A stretch of DNA of 64,000 bases from Pseudoalteromonas sp. T1lg48 (GCF_002964785.1 NZ_PQCC01000018.1:372001-436000), one strand, 5' to 3'. Numbered from the stretch's first letter, positions 17,559 to 28,613 are shown. Numbers and translations are program-made. Notes: generated from the sequence alone by a model not told the origin.

Positions 17559-19469
17559 CTACTGATTTTGTAATTCTTCGAGTTCTTCCCAACGGGCGAA
17601 CGCAGCTTCAAGCTTCGACTCAAGCTCTGCCAATAGGTTCAATTTGGCAGTAGTTATTTCATTGTCTTGCTTAAAAAAGTCACTACTATTGACCTCTTGC
17701 TGCAAGCTGTCAATAGCTTCTTCGAGTTCTTCTACCTGATTAGGCAATTGTTCTAACTCGCGTTTGTGCTTGTACGAGAGTTTATTGGCTGATTTTTGTT
17801 TAACCGCCTTGGGCGCCTCAACGGCGGCTTTCTGAGCTTGTTTTTTCTCTGCTTCTTGTGCCGCTGTCACCTGCTGTCTGTACGCTTCGTAATCGCTGTA
17901 ACCACCGACGACCTCGGTAATTTTACCATTGCCATCGAAACCCCAGACACTGGAGCAGGTGTTATCGATAAACTCCCGGTCGTGACTGACGATCAATACG
18001 GTGCCTTGATACTGGTTTACGATTTCTTCCAATAATTCAAGTGTCTCAATATCGAGGTCATTGGTCGGTTCATCGAGTACCAATACATTAGAAGGCTTTA
18101 AGAAGATTTTGGCTAACAACAAGCGGTTTTTCTCACCGCCGGAAAGCGCCTTAACCGGGGTTCGAGCCCGTTTAGGCGGAAATAAAAAGTCTTGTAAATA
18201 GCCCAGCACATGGCGGCTGCGACCACCAATCTGCACCTCTTGCTTCCCATCGGCCACGTTGTCTTGGACACTGGCTTCTTCATCAAGCTTGGCGCGATAC
18301 TGATCGAAATAAGCAATTTCGAGGTTTACCCCCTGCTTAAGCTTACCGCTATTGGGTTGTAACTGACCGAATAATAGTTTTAACAAGGTCGTTTTACCAA
18401 CACCATTGGGCCCGACTAAACCGACTCGGTCACCACGCATTAGTAAGGTCGAGAAATCATCTACAATCACCTTATCGCCAAAGGCGTGGCAAAGGTGCTG
18501 AGCCTCGGCCACCAGTTTACCGGAGCGGGTCGCGGTTTCGATGTTTAAGTCCACCTTACCCACTTGCTCGATACGCTGTTTGCGCTCTTGGCGCAATGAT
18601 TTTAGTGCCCTGACTCGCCCCTCATTACGGGTACGACGGGCTTTAATGCCCTGGCGTATCCAGGCTTCTTCTTCGGCGAGCTTTTTATCAAACTCGGCGT
18701 TTTGCTGCTCTTCCACCTTTAAATCATGAGCCTTTCGCTCTAAGTAGGTGGCATAGTCGCCTGGGTAAGAGACCAGTAGACCTCGGTCTAAATCAAGAAT
18801 ACGGGTTGCCAAGGCACGTATAAAAGCACGGTCGTGGGAAATAAAGACGATGGCGCCCTTAAATTCTTTTAAAAACTGCTCTAACCACTGCACCGAGGCC
18901 ACATCCAGATGGTTGGTGGGCTCATCAAGCAGCAATAAGTCTGGCTCACCTACAAGAGCCTTGGCCAGTGCAACCTTACGCAGCCAACCGCCGGATAAGG
19001 TAGCAAGCATGGCATCGGCTTCCAGTTGCAATTGCCCCAGTACCAGCTTAATTTTGGACTCAAAACGCCAGCCATCTTTGGCCTCGATTTCTGCGGAAAT
19101 GCTAGCTAAACGCGCCAACGCTTTTTCATCCTCGGCGTCGTCTGCTAAGGCGGCGTTGAGATTGTGAAATTCCTTAAGCAAACGCGCTAAGGCAGGCAAT
19201 CCATCGGCGACGTAATCGAATACGGTACCGTCGCTGTCACGAGGGGGATCTTGCTCTAAGCGGGCAATTTTAAGCTCGCCTACCTGGTTAATATCACCAT
19301 CATCAAGCAATACATCACCGCTAAGCACCTTTAAAAATGTTGACTTACCGGCGCCATTGCGGCCCACCACACATACTCGCTCGCCTTGCTCGATAACGGC
19401 GTTGGCGCCGTCGAGTAAAGGATGTGTACCATAGGCTAGTTGCCCGTTTGTTATTCTAATTAGATCCAT
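17559..19469 (-). CDS. uup: ABC-F family ATPase Uup
   Basis: This 636-residue cytoplasmic ABC-F protein has two ATPase domains and no membrane segments. Walker A motifs are GRNGAGKST and GPNGVGKTT; signatures LSGGWLRK and LSGGEKNR; Walker B LLLLDEPTNHLD and VLVLDEPTNDLD. The linker and the C-terminal coiled coil (KHKRELEQLPNQVEELEEAI onward) are typical of Uup. The family acts on ribosomes; Uup mutants raise precise excision of transposons in E. coli. Its start overlaps the preceding glutaredoxin-like gene by 14 bases, so it belongs to the rlmKL-uup transcription unit. Confidence 0.95.
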   Translation of the reverse strand: MDLIRITNGQLAYGTHPLLDGANAVIEQGERVCVVGRNGAGKSTFLKVLSGDVLLDDGDINQVGELKIARLEQDPPRDSDGTVFDYVADGLPALARLLKEFHNLNAALADDAEDEKALARLASISAEIEAKDGWRFESKIKLVLGQLQLEADAMLATLSGGWLRKVALAKALVGEPDLLLLDEPTNHLDVASVQWLEQFLKEFKGAIVFISHDRAFIRALATRILDLDRGLLVSYPGDYATYLERKAHDLKVEEQQNAEFDKKLAEEEAWIRQGIKARRTRNEGRVRALKSLRQERKQRIEQVGKVDLNIETATRSGKLVAEAQHLCHAFGDKVIVDDFSTLLMRGDRVGLVGPNGVGKTTLLKLLFGQLQPNSGKLKQGVNLEIAYFDQYRAKLDEEASVQDNVADGKQEVQIGGRSRHVLGYLQDFLFPPKRARTPVKALSGGEKNRLLLAKIFLKPSNVLVLDEPTNDLDIETLELLEEIVNQYQGTVLIVSHDREFIDNTCSSVWGFDGNGKITEVVGGYSDYEAYRQQVTAAQEAEKKQAQKAAVEAPKAVKQKSANKLSYKHKRELEQLPNQVEELEEAIDSLQQEVNSSDFFKQDNEITTAKLNLLAELESKLEAAFARWEELEELQNQ

Positions 19470-19704
19470 ACTGCTTAATCAATTCGCTGATTGCCTGCTG
19501 GTCGAAAGGCCACCCCAGCTCGGCCTGTGGTTCATGTGCCAAAGCCAGCACCGGGATGCGTACCTGATACGCTTCAAGCCATTGTGGCTGATCGATAATA
19601 TCGCGCAGCTCTATGACGTCGACATCCGGGTGCTGTTGTAATAAGGCCTGCGCCTGCTCGCACAGGTGGCAGCCATCGGTATGATACAACACCACCTTAG
19701 CCAT
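19456..19704 (-). CDS. Glutaredoxin family protein (DUF836-like)
   Basis: An 82-residue thioredoxin-fold protein beginning KVVLYHTDGCHLCEQA, with a CxxC redox pair, and RIPVLAL giving the cis-proline region. This small family is commonly encoded between rlmKL and uup in Shewanella-like genomes. It overlaps rlmKL by 8 bases and uup by 14, so it is translationally coupled to both. A disulfide or glutathione-linked role is inferred from the fold; the substrate is unknown. Confidence 0.8.
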   Translation of the reverse strand: MAKVVLYHTDGCHLCEQAQALLQQHPDVDVIELRDIIDQPQWLEAYQVRIPVLALAHEPQAELGWPFDQQAISELIKQYGSN

Positions 19705-21816
19705 GGCGGATCACCCAGGCATTGTGAATATGTTTATTACGTGCAAAATCAGGCGACTGAGTCTGCTCAGTGATGTTTTCACATACTAAACCTTGCAACG
19801 CCAAGGCATCGACATCCATCTTAAAGCCGCGCTTATTATTTGAAAATAGCAAGGTGCCCTGCTTGGCAAGCAGCTTAGCCGCATCCTTGATCAGCGTCAC
19901 ATGGTCTCGCTGAACATCAAAACTATCGCGCATGCGTTTTGAGTTAGAGAAGGTGGGCGGGTCTAAGAAGATCAGGTCGTACTCGCCTCGGGTGCGCTTT
20001 AGCCATTCGATACAGTCGCCCTGTTCAAAACGGTAGCGCGGGCTTTTCAAATTATTGAGGGCAAAGTTGCGCTGTGCCCACTGTAAATAGGTTTTCGACA
20101 TATCTACTGTGGTCACCGACTTGGCACCACCGAGCGCCGCCTGCACCGATGCGGTACCGGTATAGGCAAACAAGTTAAGTACACGTTTACCCTGGCTGAG
20201 TTCGCGTACCCGCTTACGGGCAAGGCGATGATCGAGGAAGATGCCGGTATCGAGGTAATCAAATAGGTTCACCTCAAATTTAGCGCCATATTCACTGATC
20301 ACCTGGGTCTTCCCTTGGGAGCCCTGGGTTTGATACTGGCTGTCGCCTTTTTGTTTACGGCGCTCCTTTAGAGCAACCTGCGCAGGGGCAATGTCTAAGG
20401 TCTCACAGGTGAGCATAAGCACATCCTGAAGACGCTTTTGCGCGACATTGGGGTCAATATTTTTCGGCGCCGCGTATTCATAAATTACCGCGCTGTGCTG
20501 ATAAACATCGACGGCCACATTGTATTCCGGGATATCGGCATCGTAGAGACGATAGGCACTGATCTCATCGCTTTTCAGCCACTTCTTTAGGGCCTGACGG
20601 TTTTTCTTAAGGCGGTTGGCAAAGGCCACCGACTCTTCAAAATGCAAGGGTGTTTTGCTCTCGCTTTGCCCCTGGGTTTGTTGCTCGGTAATGTCATACA
20701 GTGCCAACAAGGTATCGAGTGGGCCGTTTTTAAACTTGTATTGCTTGTGTTTAACCAGTTTGAACAGCTTGAGCATTTCCGGCTCGCTGATCAAAAGCGC
20801 CGCACGCCAGTGGCAAAAGTGTTGTTTTAACTGGTGACCCATTTGGCGATACAGAGCGACTATCTCCGCCATTGAGCCCAGGCGTTCGCCGTAAGGCAGG
20901 TTAGCCAACAACACCCCAGGACGTTTAGCCGGAGCCTTCATATCGGCCAGATCGCCGACGGCAAAGTCGATGCATTCGCTAACGCCGGCGTTAACGGCGT
21001 TCTCTTGCGCCTTTTTAATCACCTGAGGGTTGATATCACGACCGATTAGCCAAGGTTTTACGTCGTCGTTAACTTGATCTTTTATGCTTTGTTTAAGCTC
21101 TTTGAATTAGCGAGGCGGAAGCTTGGCAGGCGCTCGAAGGCAAAGCCTTGACGGCTTAAGCCCGGTGCTTTGTTTTGCGCCATGAGCGCCGCTTCGATAA
21201 GCAAGGTACCCGAACCACAGGTCGGATCGAATAAGGGCTTGCTGGTGTCTTCCAGCCAACCGCTGCGCATTACTAATGCGGCGGCCAGGTGTTCTTTTAA
21301 CGGTGCCTTACCCTGGGCACTACGATAACCACGCTGCGACAGGCGCGGGCCTGAATAGTCGATATACAGGGTGAGCTTATCGCGATTAAGTTTGGCAACC
21401 ATGCGTACGTCCGGCGTTTCTTTGCTAACGCTGGGACGGCGCTCATAGAGGTCATAGAAATAGTCACAAATGGCGTCTTTGATCACCAAGGCACCGAACT
21501 GAGTGTTTTTTAACTGGCGGTTGGTGCCGCTGAATTCAACCGCAAACGATTGATCCGGACCGAAAAACTCCTGCCATGGCTGAAAACGAGCAAAGTTATA
21601 CAGGGCTGTTTTATCTTCGATGTCGCTTCCTTGTTGCAACACCAGCATGACTCGGGTGGCCAAGCGTGTGCACAAGCAAATCTTTTGCGCCGTTAAACTA
21701 TCGGCGGTGAACTCGACGGCTCCGACCCGCTGTTTATTAACCTCAGCACCTAGATCGGTGAGTTCTTGTTGTAGAAGTTGTTCGATGCCAATGGATGTAG
21801 AAGCGACAAATTGCAA
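19697..21816 (-). pseudogene. rlmKL: 23S rRNA G2069/G2445 methyltransferase RlmKL, broken by a -1 frameshift
   Basis: Two reading frames together encode one RlmKL. The first (21816 to a stop at 21082) begins MQFVASTSIGIEQLLQQELTDLGA, has the THUMP domain and the RlmL motif DPTCGSGTLLIEA. The second (to 19697) resumes with FKELKQSIKDQVNDDVKPWL just past the break and has the RlmL NLPYGERLG motif and the RlmK domain (NLFAYTGTASVQAA, LDPPTFSNSKRM). The frames join at about 21102-21111, where the plus strand reads tttgaattagc; one more A would restore ANFKELKQ and a 706-residue protein, close to E. coli (702). In E. coli the fused enzyme makes m2G2445 and m7G2069. Sequencing error or a real mutation cannot be told apart here. 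Confidence 0.9.
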
Positions 21817-21869
21817 GGTGACTTTCCTATCTCGTAAATTCCCCGAGATTGTATCACAGCCCCTTTACG

Positions 21870-22397
21870 TTAGGCGCTTTTTTGTTGTCCCTGGGCTGAG
21901 AAAATCGGTGTGATACGGTCGTTTAGCACCTTGATCACTGCAAACTGTTGCAACTGTAAGTTTTCATCCAGGTCGAACGTTGGCTCTAGGCATAAACACA
22001 CGCTGGCGTGCTCAGCACAGTCGACGATAAGGAATTGCCCACTCTGCTTTGAAGAGGTCAATTGCACCACGGCTTCATGATTAATTAGGTCGCCACTGTA
22101 GGGGGCGAAAAACCAGCTTTTTGCCAGCATGGGCTTAAGGTAGTGCTTCACCGCGGTGGCATTGAGGGCGATTTGACAGATATGGGCATCGCTCCACAGC
22201 GAGAAACCACTCAGGTACTGACACACCTGCTGATAAAACTCGGCATCTCGCAGATTAAACTTTGGCTGGGTAAAGGCTTCATCAATCAGCTGGCGGCTTT
22301 TGTACGGCGTGCAAAACTGCATGTCACCCATGTCGAGTAACAGTGTATTGCGCTCGTCGCATACTTGCCATTGCCATTCTTGCTGTGCCTGTAACAT
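21870..22397 (-). CDS. zapC: Cell division protein ZapC
   Basis: A 175-residue protein matching ZapC in length and pattern: W-Q-W near the N-terminus followed by LLLDMGDMQF, a central YLKPMLAKSWFF, AEHASVCLCLEP, and the VLNDRITP near the end. ZapC binds FtsZ at the division septum and promotes bundling of protofilaments. The order pyrD-zapC-rlmKL is as in E. coli and Shewanella, which supports the call more than similarity alone. It is on the same strand as pyrD after a 135-base gap. Confidence 0.85.
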   Translation of the reverse strand: MLQAQQEWQWQVCDERNTLLLDMGDMQFCTPYKSRQLIDEAFTQPKFNLRDAEFYQQVCQYLSGFSLWSDAHICQIALNATAVKHYLKPMLAKSWFFAPYSGDLINHEAVVQLTSSKQSGQFLIVDCAEHASVCLCLEPTFDLDENLQLQQFAVIKVLNDRITPIFSAQGQQKSA

Positions 22398-22532
22398 CCC
22401 TTCCTCGATTTAATCTTAATTAAAGTCAATAAAATCAATGCTTATAACTTTGGATTATAGCTCTTGGCGATCCCCTGTAAAATAAATTCTAATAATATTT
22501 TACGAGGGATCGTTCGTATCAATAGCGGATCC

Positions 22533-23543
22533 TTATAAGCCGCTAATGATCCGTTTTACTAACGCCGGCCCTTCGTAGATAAATCCGGTATAGATCTGAA
22601 CCAAATCCGCGCCGGCATTGAGCTTCTCCTTAGCCGCCTCGGCACTGTCGATACCGCCGACACCGATAATCGGCAATTGACCATTAGAGATACGCTTGAT
22701 TTCCTTAATCACTTCAAGCGATTTGGCGCGCACAGGACGACCAGACAAGCCACCGGCTTCGTCGGCATACTGCAAGCCCTGTACGGCCGTGCGGTCTAAG
22801 GTCGTATTAGTGGCGATCACACCGTCAATCTTGTTATTTAATAGTGAGTGAGTGACCTGCTCTACCTGCACCTGATCAAGATCCGGCGCCACCTTCACCA
22901 GCATAGGCACCTGCTTATTGTGCTTAGCGATAAGATCCAGTTGCTCGTTTTTCAAGCTCGACAATAGATCGTCCAGCGCTTCGCCGTATTGTAAGTCACG
23001 CAGACCCGGGGTGTTTGGCGAAGAAATATTCACCGTAATATAGGAGGCGTGCTCGAACACCTTACGCATACAATGGATGTAGTCGTCCTTGCCCTGCTCG
23101 TTTGGCGTATCCTTGTTCTTACCAATATTGATCCCTAAAATACCGCTGTAGTTGGATGCTTTTACATTGGCAACCAGGTTATCAACACCCTTGTTATTAA
23201 AACCCATGCGATTGATCACCGCATGCTGCTCCGGCAAACGGAAGATACGTGGTTTATCGTTACCCGCTTGCGGGCGCGGCGTAACCGTCCCTACCTCGAT
23301 AAAGCCAAAGCCCATTTGTGCAAAGGCGTCGATGCATTCGGCATTTTTATCCAGACCGGCGGCTAGACCCACCGGGTTTTTAAATTCCAAACCAAGAAAC
23401 TCGGTTGGCTTATCGGCCACATTTTGCGACCAGGCCATGGACAATGGCGTGTTAGCAAAGCGACGCAGGTTGTTAAGTGCAAAGTCATGCGCCCATTCCG
23501 CGTCCTTGGTAAACATAAAACGGCGTGCTAATTCGTAAAACAT
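22533..23543 (-). CDS. pyrD: Dihydroorotate dehydrogenase (quinone), class 2
   Basis: A 336-residue FMN enzyme that oxidises dihydroorotate to orotate at the inner membrane, passing electrons to quinone. The N-terminal helices ([12 protein letters not shown]...WAHDFAL) are the membrane-docking part of class 2 enzymes. FMN-binding segments include [20 protein letters not shown] and [17 protein letters not shown]; the catalytic serine lies in [16 protein letters not shown]. Length equals E. coli PyrD. It follows gdhB on the same strand but a strong terminator lies between, so it has its own promoter. Confidence 0.97.
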   Translation of the reverse strand: MFYELARRFMFTKDAEWAHDFALNNLRRFANTPLSMAWSQNVADKPTEFLGLEFKNPVGLAAGLDKNAECIDAFAQMGFGFIEVGTVTPRPQAGNDKPRIFRLPEQHAVINRMGFNNKGVDNLVANVKASNYSGILGINIGKNKDTPNEQGKDDYIHCMRKVFEHASYITVNISSPNTPGLRDLQYGEALDDLLSSLKNEQLDLIAKHNKQVPMLVKVAPDLDQVQVEQVTHSLLNNKIDGVIATNTTLDRTAVQGLQYADEAGGLSGRPVRAKSLEVIKEIKRISNGQLPIIGVGGIDSAEAAKEKLNAGADLVQIYTGFIYEGPALVKRIISGL

Positions 23544-23555
23544 GGATCCCCCTAG

Positions 23556-23587
23556 AAAAAAATACCCCAGCCAAAAGCTGGGGTATT
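23556..23587 (-). terminator. gdhB intrinsic terminator
   Basis: On the minus strand an 11-bp perfect stem (AATACCCCAGC at 23561-23571 with GCTGGGGTATT at 23577-23587, loop of five) runs into a T stretch. It lies between the gdhB stop and the pyrD start. Confidence 0.9.
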
Positions 23588-23619
23588 CTACAGAGTTTTA
23601 CTGCTTATTAACAGTGAGC

Positions 23620-26600
23620 TTAGTTACGTTGATCACAGTTATGTGCAAGTAACATCAATTCACGCAATGCCACAGAGAACTTCGCAAAATCATGACTTTG
23701 TGAGGTCTTGAATTCGCTTAGCATTTGCTGCCAGCGGTGCAATAAGGCATCGTGATCTTCCATCCAGGCGTCGATCTGAGCATCAACATCCTGTTCCTTG
23801 TCATCGAAGCTACGCAGTACAACATCCGTTAGGGTACGTTGCTGCCAATCCAGCTCTTCACGGTACGATGCACGTGCTAGCGCTTGCCAGTGGTTTTGTA
23901 CCGGCTGATTGGTAATTTGCGTTAGGAACCAGTGTAGGCCCATACGCGCACCCAACTTGAAGTATGTGCTTGAAACGATAGCCGTTGAACGCTTGCTTTG
24001 TGTCGCCACTTCCGCCAGGTCCATTGCCGAGAACAAGCTCGAAAGTGAAACGATACGCATAGCCAGTTGAGCTGGTACGCCCTTGCCGGCCAAGGCGGTC
24101 GCGTTTTTACGGATCTGCTCGCTCTCTGCGCTCACCATATAGCTGTGCAGATTGTCGGTAAGATCTTTAAAGCAAGGTGCAAAGTGCTCAATGCTCTGCT
24201 CGATGGTCAATGCTTTATTGCGATGGCGTAAGAACCAGCGTGTCGCACGACGTACGGTACGGCGCAGCTGATACAACATTTCCGTCTGTACTTCTGCATC
24301 AACCTGATTGTCTAGCGCACTGATCTCGTTCCAGGTAGCCGGCAAGGCGAAGATTTCGCGGGCAATACTGTAACACAAGGCGATTTCAGCGTCCGAGGCT
24401 CCGGTTTCTTCGTGCATGCGCACCATGAAGTTCAGACCCATGTCGTTGACTATGTTGTTAGCCAACTTGGTCGCGATAATTTCGCTGCGTAGCGGGTGGT
24501 TGTCCATGGCGGCATTAAAGCGCTCGCGCAGCGGCACAGGGAATGATTGCACCAATAGTTGACGGTAGTATGGGTTTTCCGATACTTCGTCCGTTACTAA
24601 CGTCTCTTTAAGCACCATTTTCGCGTAAGACACTAACACAGATAGCTCTGGACGAGTCAGGTCCTTACCTGCCGCAGCGCGCTCAGCCAGCTCTTCATCG
24701 CTTGGTAAGAATTCGATAACGCGATCCAGCTTGCCTTCTTTTTCCAAGGCGTGGATAAAGCGGATCTTCTCTTTAAGCGTTGATGTGCCTTTAGATTGCG
24801 TCACAGAAATGGTCTGTGTTTGACGGTAACAGTCTTTCAGCACCAACTCAGATACTTCATCCGTCATCGCATACAGCAATTCATCACGTTGTTTCTTGGT
24901 CAGGTCGCCTTCACTCACTAATGAGTTAAGCAAGATCTTGATGTTAACTTCGTTATCCGAACAGGCTACACCACCTACGTTATCGATAAAGTCGGTGTTG
25001 ATACGACCACCCTTGGCCGCAAACTCGATACGACCCAGTTGCGTCGCACCCAGGTTACCACCTTCACCAAAGATCTTGGCGCCCAGCTCGCCGCCGTTAA
25101 TACGCAGTGCGTCATTGGCACGGTCACCCACGTCGGTGTCGGTTTCTGACTTAGCCTTGATGTAGGTACCGATACCACCGTTCCATAACAGGTCTACCGG
25201 CATCATCAGTAGTGCTTTGATCAGCTCGTTTGGTGTCATGGCCGCTTTCTTGGTGCCAATCATCTTCTTGATCTCAGGGGTCAAAGTGATTGACTTGGCG
25301 CTACGGTTAAAGATACCACCGCCTTTAGAGATCAATTCGCTGTTGTAGTCTTCCCAGCTTGAACGCGGCAGCTCGAATAAGCGCTTGCGCTCTTCCCAAG
25401 ACTTGGCAGCGTCCGGATTCGGGTCGATAAAGATATGCATATGGTTAAATGCCGCTTGTAAGCGAGTGTGCTTAGAAAGCAACATACCGTTACCGAATAC
25501 GTCACCGGCCATGTCACCGATAGCTATTGCGGTAAAATCAGTGTTCTGACAGTCAATACCGATTTCACGGAAGTGACGCTTAACCGACTCCCAAGCACCC
25601 TTGGCGGTAATACCCATCTTCTTATGGTCATAACCGATAGAACCACCTGAGGCAAAGGCGTCGCCTAACCAAAAGCCGTACTCTTGAGCGATACCGTTAG
25701 CGATATCTGAGAAGGTTGCGGTGCCCTTATCGGCGGCTACAACCAGGTACGGGTCGTCTTCGTCATGACGGGTTACATTGTCAGGAGCTTTGATTTCGCC
25801 ATGAACAATGTTATCGGTGATATCAAGTAGGCCACGGATGAAGATCTTGTAGCACTCTTGACCTTCAGTAAAGAAGGCTTCGCGCTCGCTAGGTAGCTGC
25901 TTACAAACGAAACCACCTTTAGAACCCACCGGAACGATAACCGTGTTCTTAACCTGCTGTGCCTTAACCAGACCCAGTACTTCGGTACGGAAATCTTCAC
26001 GACGATCTGACCAACGCAGACCGCCACGGGCTACCTTACCACCGCGTAGGTGAACACCTTCTACGCGCGGTGAATACACGAAAATTTCAAACGCAGGCAG
26101 CGGCAGTGGTACATCCGGGATCAGGCTTGGCTTGATCTTAAATGAGATATACGACTTAAACAGGCCGTCTTCTGCTTTTTGGTAGTAGTTAGTACGCAGC
26201 GTCGCCTTGATCATATCAACGTACAAACGAATGATGCGGTCATCGTCTAGGTTAGCTACGTTTTCAAGGGCTTCATAAATTTGCGTAACCAGCTTATCCA
26301 GCGCCTTTTCGGTGCCAGGGGCTTTAACCGAGAATTTTTTGGCAAATAGTTTAACGATCTGCGTGGCAATGTCCGGATAGTTTGCAAACGTGCTTTCGAT
26401 ATAACTTTGCGAGAAGGTTACACCGATCTGACGCATATATTTGGCGTAGGCACGTAGGATTGACGCTTCACGACCTGTTAGGCCGCCAACCAAGACCAAG
26501 CGGTTAAAGCCATCGTCTTCCAGGCGGTTGTTCCACACATCGGTCAGGGCTTTTTGGAAACGTGCCGATACCTTGTCAAAATCAGCCACTTCTTTGCTGC

Positions 26601-28458
26601 TTAGCAACATAGAGAAGTCCATGATCCAGTTTACCTGGCCGTCGGATGTTTTCACCGCGTACGGCGTTTCGCCGATAACGCGCAGACCAAAGTTCTCTAA
26701 CATCGGCATCACGTCTGACAGGTGAATTGGCTCGTCTTTATGGAACAAGGACAGACGAACTATGTTTGAGCTTACTTCTTCTTGTGGACGGTAGAACAGC
26801 ATTTCCAGCTTGTTGTCATCATCAAGTAGCTCTAATTTTTCGATATCAACCACGGCGGCACTTGGCAATACCTGATCTTTATAGGCACTGGCAAAAGCGT
26901 TGGCGTATTTGCGGTTTAGTTCGTTACCACGGGCTTCGCCATTATTGGCCAGTAAGGCCGATTGTAGTTTGTCTTCCCATGTGCGGGCAGCTTCTACTAA
27001 ATTGTTTTCGATTTCTTTCACGTCGTAATCTACGTTGTCTTCTTGCACACGCACTATGTAGTGGGTACGGGCAAGATTTGATTCTGAGAAGTATGTGGTA
27101 AAGGCCACTTTGTCTGTCGAGCCAAAGGCTTCAGCTAAGATTTGCTGGGTTTCGCGGCGCAGCGCAGTGTTATAGCGCTCACGCGGCACATACACCATGC
27201 AAGAGAAGAAACGACCATAGGTGTCTTTACGCACGAATAGACGACACATATCACGCTCTTGGATATGCAACACGCCCATAGCAACATCAAGCAGCTCGCT
27301 TTCGCGGGCTTGTACTAACTCATCACGAGGATAGGTTTCAAGAATATTGAGCACCGCTTTATAGGCATGTGTACCCACGGCGAAATCACTCATTTCCAAG
27401 ACGCGGCGGATTTTTGTCTTCAACACAGGCACATCGGCGGCACTGTTGTTATAGAAGCTCGATGAGAACAAACCAATAAAGCGATCCTCACCCACCACGT
27501 TACCGTCTTTATCGAAACGTTTGATACCGATGTAATCGGTGTGCGCCGGACGGTGTACGCGAGAAACAGAGTTGGTTTTAGTAAGTACTAAAAGGTTGTC
27601 ACTGCGCGCTTCTTTGCGTGCAGTTTCCGGCATGGTTGATAACAAGCGGATCTGGCCTTCTTCTGAGTTCTTCATCAGACCCAGGCTGGTACCTTCCACG
27701 CCCTTCAACTGGTGGTCGCCTTTTACCGGCGTAAGCTGGTATTGACGGTAACCCATGAAGGTAAAGTTGTCGCTTGCCAACCACTCAAGAAACTCAATGG
27801 TTTCATTAAGCTCAACCTCATCCACATTGTGCGGACGCTTAGGCAAGTCTTTGATCACTTCCAACAGCTTGCTGCGGATTGGCTGCCAGTCTTCAACTGC
27901 CAGTGATACATCATTAAGTACCGACTCAAGCTCTGCTTTAAAAGCACTGATTTCCGCTTCATCTGTTTGACGGTCAATCTCAATAAAGAACACGGTTTTA
28001 GTCGAGTTTGACTCTTGCTCGGCTTTTAGGTTCGAAAGATTGATAATCGCGCCATTGTTATCGCGCTGGATTTTTAACGGCGTATGTAGCAACAGGTGTG
28101 ATGCAATGTTGGCACGGTTGAGTGACATGCGCACCGAGTCCACCAAAAATGGCATGTCTTTAGCGATGATTTCAACGATGGTGTGAGAGGATTGCCAACC
28201 GTGTTTTGCTACTTCAGGGTTAATTACACGGATCACCGCTTCGTCGCCCTGGTTTCCTTCTAACGAATTCCAAAGGCTAAGCGCGGCCCCGTAGAGGTCA
28301 CTGTCATTTCTGTGTACTAGGTCTTCAGCCGACATATTGCTATATAACGCTTGGGCGAATTTGTCGACCAGTGACACCTTGTCTGGATTAACTTTGCTCT
28401 TAATAAGCTTGCTGACGTTATTCAGAATAACGCTAGCGTGACCGTCATTTTGTGTCAT
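23620..28458 (-). CDS. gdhB: NAD-specific glutamate dehydrogenase, large (~180 kDa) class
   Basis: At 1612 residues this belongs to the L_180 class of catabolic, NAD-linked glutamate dehydrogenases known from Pseudomonas, Psychrobacter and Shewanella. It oxidatively deaminates glutamate to 2-oxoglutarate and ammonia. The N-terminal half holds ACT-like regulatory domains; the catalytic core is in the middle, with RGGLRWSDRREDFRTEVL, VPVGSKGGFVCK and the nucleotide-binding GDMAGDVFGNGML. The C-terminal ~400 residues are helical. These enzymes are usually allosterically controlled by amino acids. It stands alone between the RND cluster and pyrD. The gene symbol follows Pseudomonas usage. Confidence 0.95.
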   Translation of the reverse strand: MTQNDGHASVILNNVSKLIKSKVNPDKVSLVDKFAQALYSNMSAEDLVHRNDSDLYGAALSLWNSLEGNQGDEAVIRVINPEVAKHGWQSSHTIVEIIAKDMPFLVDSVRMSLNRANIASHLLLHTPLKIQRDNNGAIINLSNLKAEQESNSTKTVFFIEIDRQTDEAEISAFKAELESVLNDVSLAVEDWQPIRSKLLEVIKDLPKRPHNVDEVELNETIEFLEWLASDNFTFMGYRQYQLTPVKGDHQLKGVEGTSLGLMKNSEEGQIRLLSTMPETARKEARSDNLLVLTKTNSVSRVHRPAHTDYIGIKRFDKDGNVVGEDRFIGLFSSSFYNNSAADVPVLKTKIRRVLEMSDFAVGTHAYKAVLNILETYPRDELVQARESELLDVAMGVLHIQERDMCRLFVRKDTYGRFFSCMVYVPRERYNTALRRETQQILAEAFGSTDKVAFTTYFSESNLARTHYIVRVQEDNVDYDVKEIENNLVEAARTWEDKLQSALLANNGEARGNELNRKYANAFASAYKDQVLPSAAVVDIEKLELLDDDNKLEMLFYRPQEEVSSNIVRLSLFHKDEPIHLSDVMPMLENFGLRVIGETPYAVKTSDGQVNWIMDFSMLLSSKEVADFDKVSARFQKALTDVWNNRLEDDGFNRLVLVGGLTGREASILRAYAKYMRQIGVTFSQSYIESTFANYPDIATQIVKLFAKKFSVKAPGTEKALDKLVTQIYEALENVANLDDDRIIRLYVDMIKATLRTNYYQKAEDGLFKSYISFKIKPSLIPDVPLPLPAFEIFVYSPRVEGVHLRGGKVARGGLRWSDRREDFRTEVLGLVKAQQVKNTVIVPVGSKGGFVCKQLPSEREAFFTEGQECYKIFIRGLLDITDNIVHGEIKAPDNVTRHDEDDPYLVVAADKGTATFSDIANGIAQEYGFWLGDAFASGGSIGYDHKKMGITAKGAWESVKRHFREIGIDCQNTDFTAIAIGDMAGDVFGNGMLLSKHTRLQAAFNHMHIFIDPNPDAAKSWEERKRLFELPRSSWEDYNSELISKGGGIFNRSAKSITLTPEIKKMIGTKKAAMTPNELIKALLMMPVDLLWNGGIGTYIKAKSETDTDVGDRANDALRINGGELGAKIFGEGGNLGATQLGRIEFAAKGGRINTDFIDNVGGVACSDNEVNIKILLNSLVSEGDLTKKQRDELLYAMTDEVSELVLKDCYRQTQTISVTQSKGTSTLKEKIRFIHALEKEGKLDRVIEFLPSDEELAERAAAGKDLTRPELSVLVSYAKMVLKETLVTDEVSENPYYRQLLVQSFPVPLRERFNAAMDNHPLRSEIIATKLANNIVNDMGLNFMVRMHEETGASDAEIALCYSIAREIFALPATWNEISALDNQVDAEVQTEMLYQLRRTVRRATRWFLRHRNKALTIEQSIEHFAPCFKDLTDNLHSYMVSAESEQIRKNATALAGKGVPAQLAMRIVSLSSLFSAMDLAEVATQSKRSTAIVSSTYFKLGARMGLHWFLTQITNQPVQNHWQALARASYREELDWQQRTLTDVVLRSFDDKEQDVDAQIDAWMEDHDALLHRWQQMLSEFKTSQSHDFAKFSVALRELMLLAHNCDQRN

Positions 28459-28613
28459 TGTGTGTTCCTTAATCTATACCGCCTTGTGAACGGGTGACTG
28501 AATAGCGTGGAGTCGGGCTAAATTCTAACGCTTTTACAGCTAATAAACAGCCTTTTCGTTGAAATCAGACCAATGATTTCAGCGTCTTGGCTAACTATTC
28601 ACAAAATATAGAT

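Noticed and set aside
15802..17592. Longer start for the DUF3466 protein at 17592
   Set aside because: It would put 15 polar residues before a clear signal peptide; the ATG at 17547 has a suitable ribosome site.
21098..21114. Programmed -1 frameshift in rlmKL
   Set aside because: No X XXY YYZ slippery heptamer and no clear downstream pseudoknot at the break; a one-base loss is simpler.
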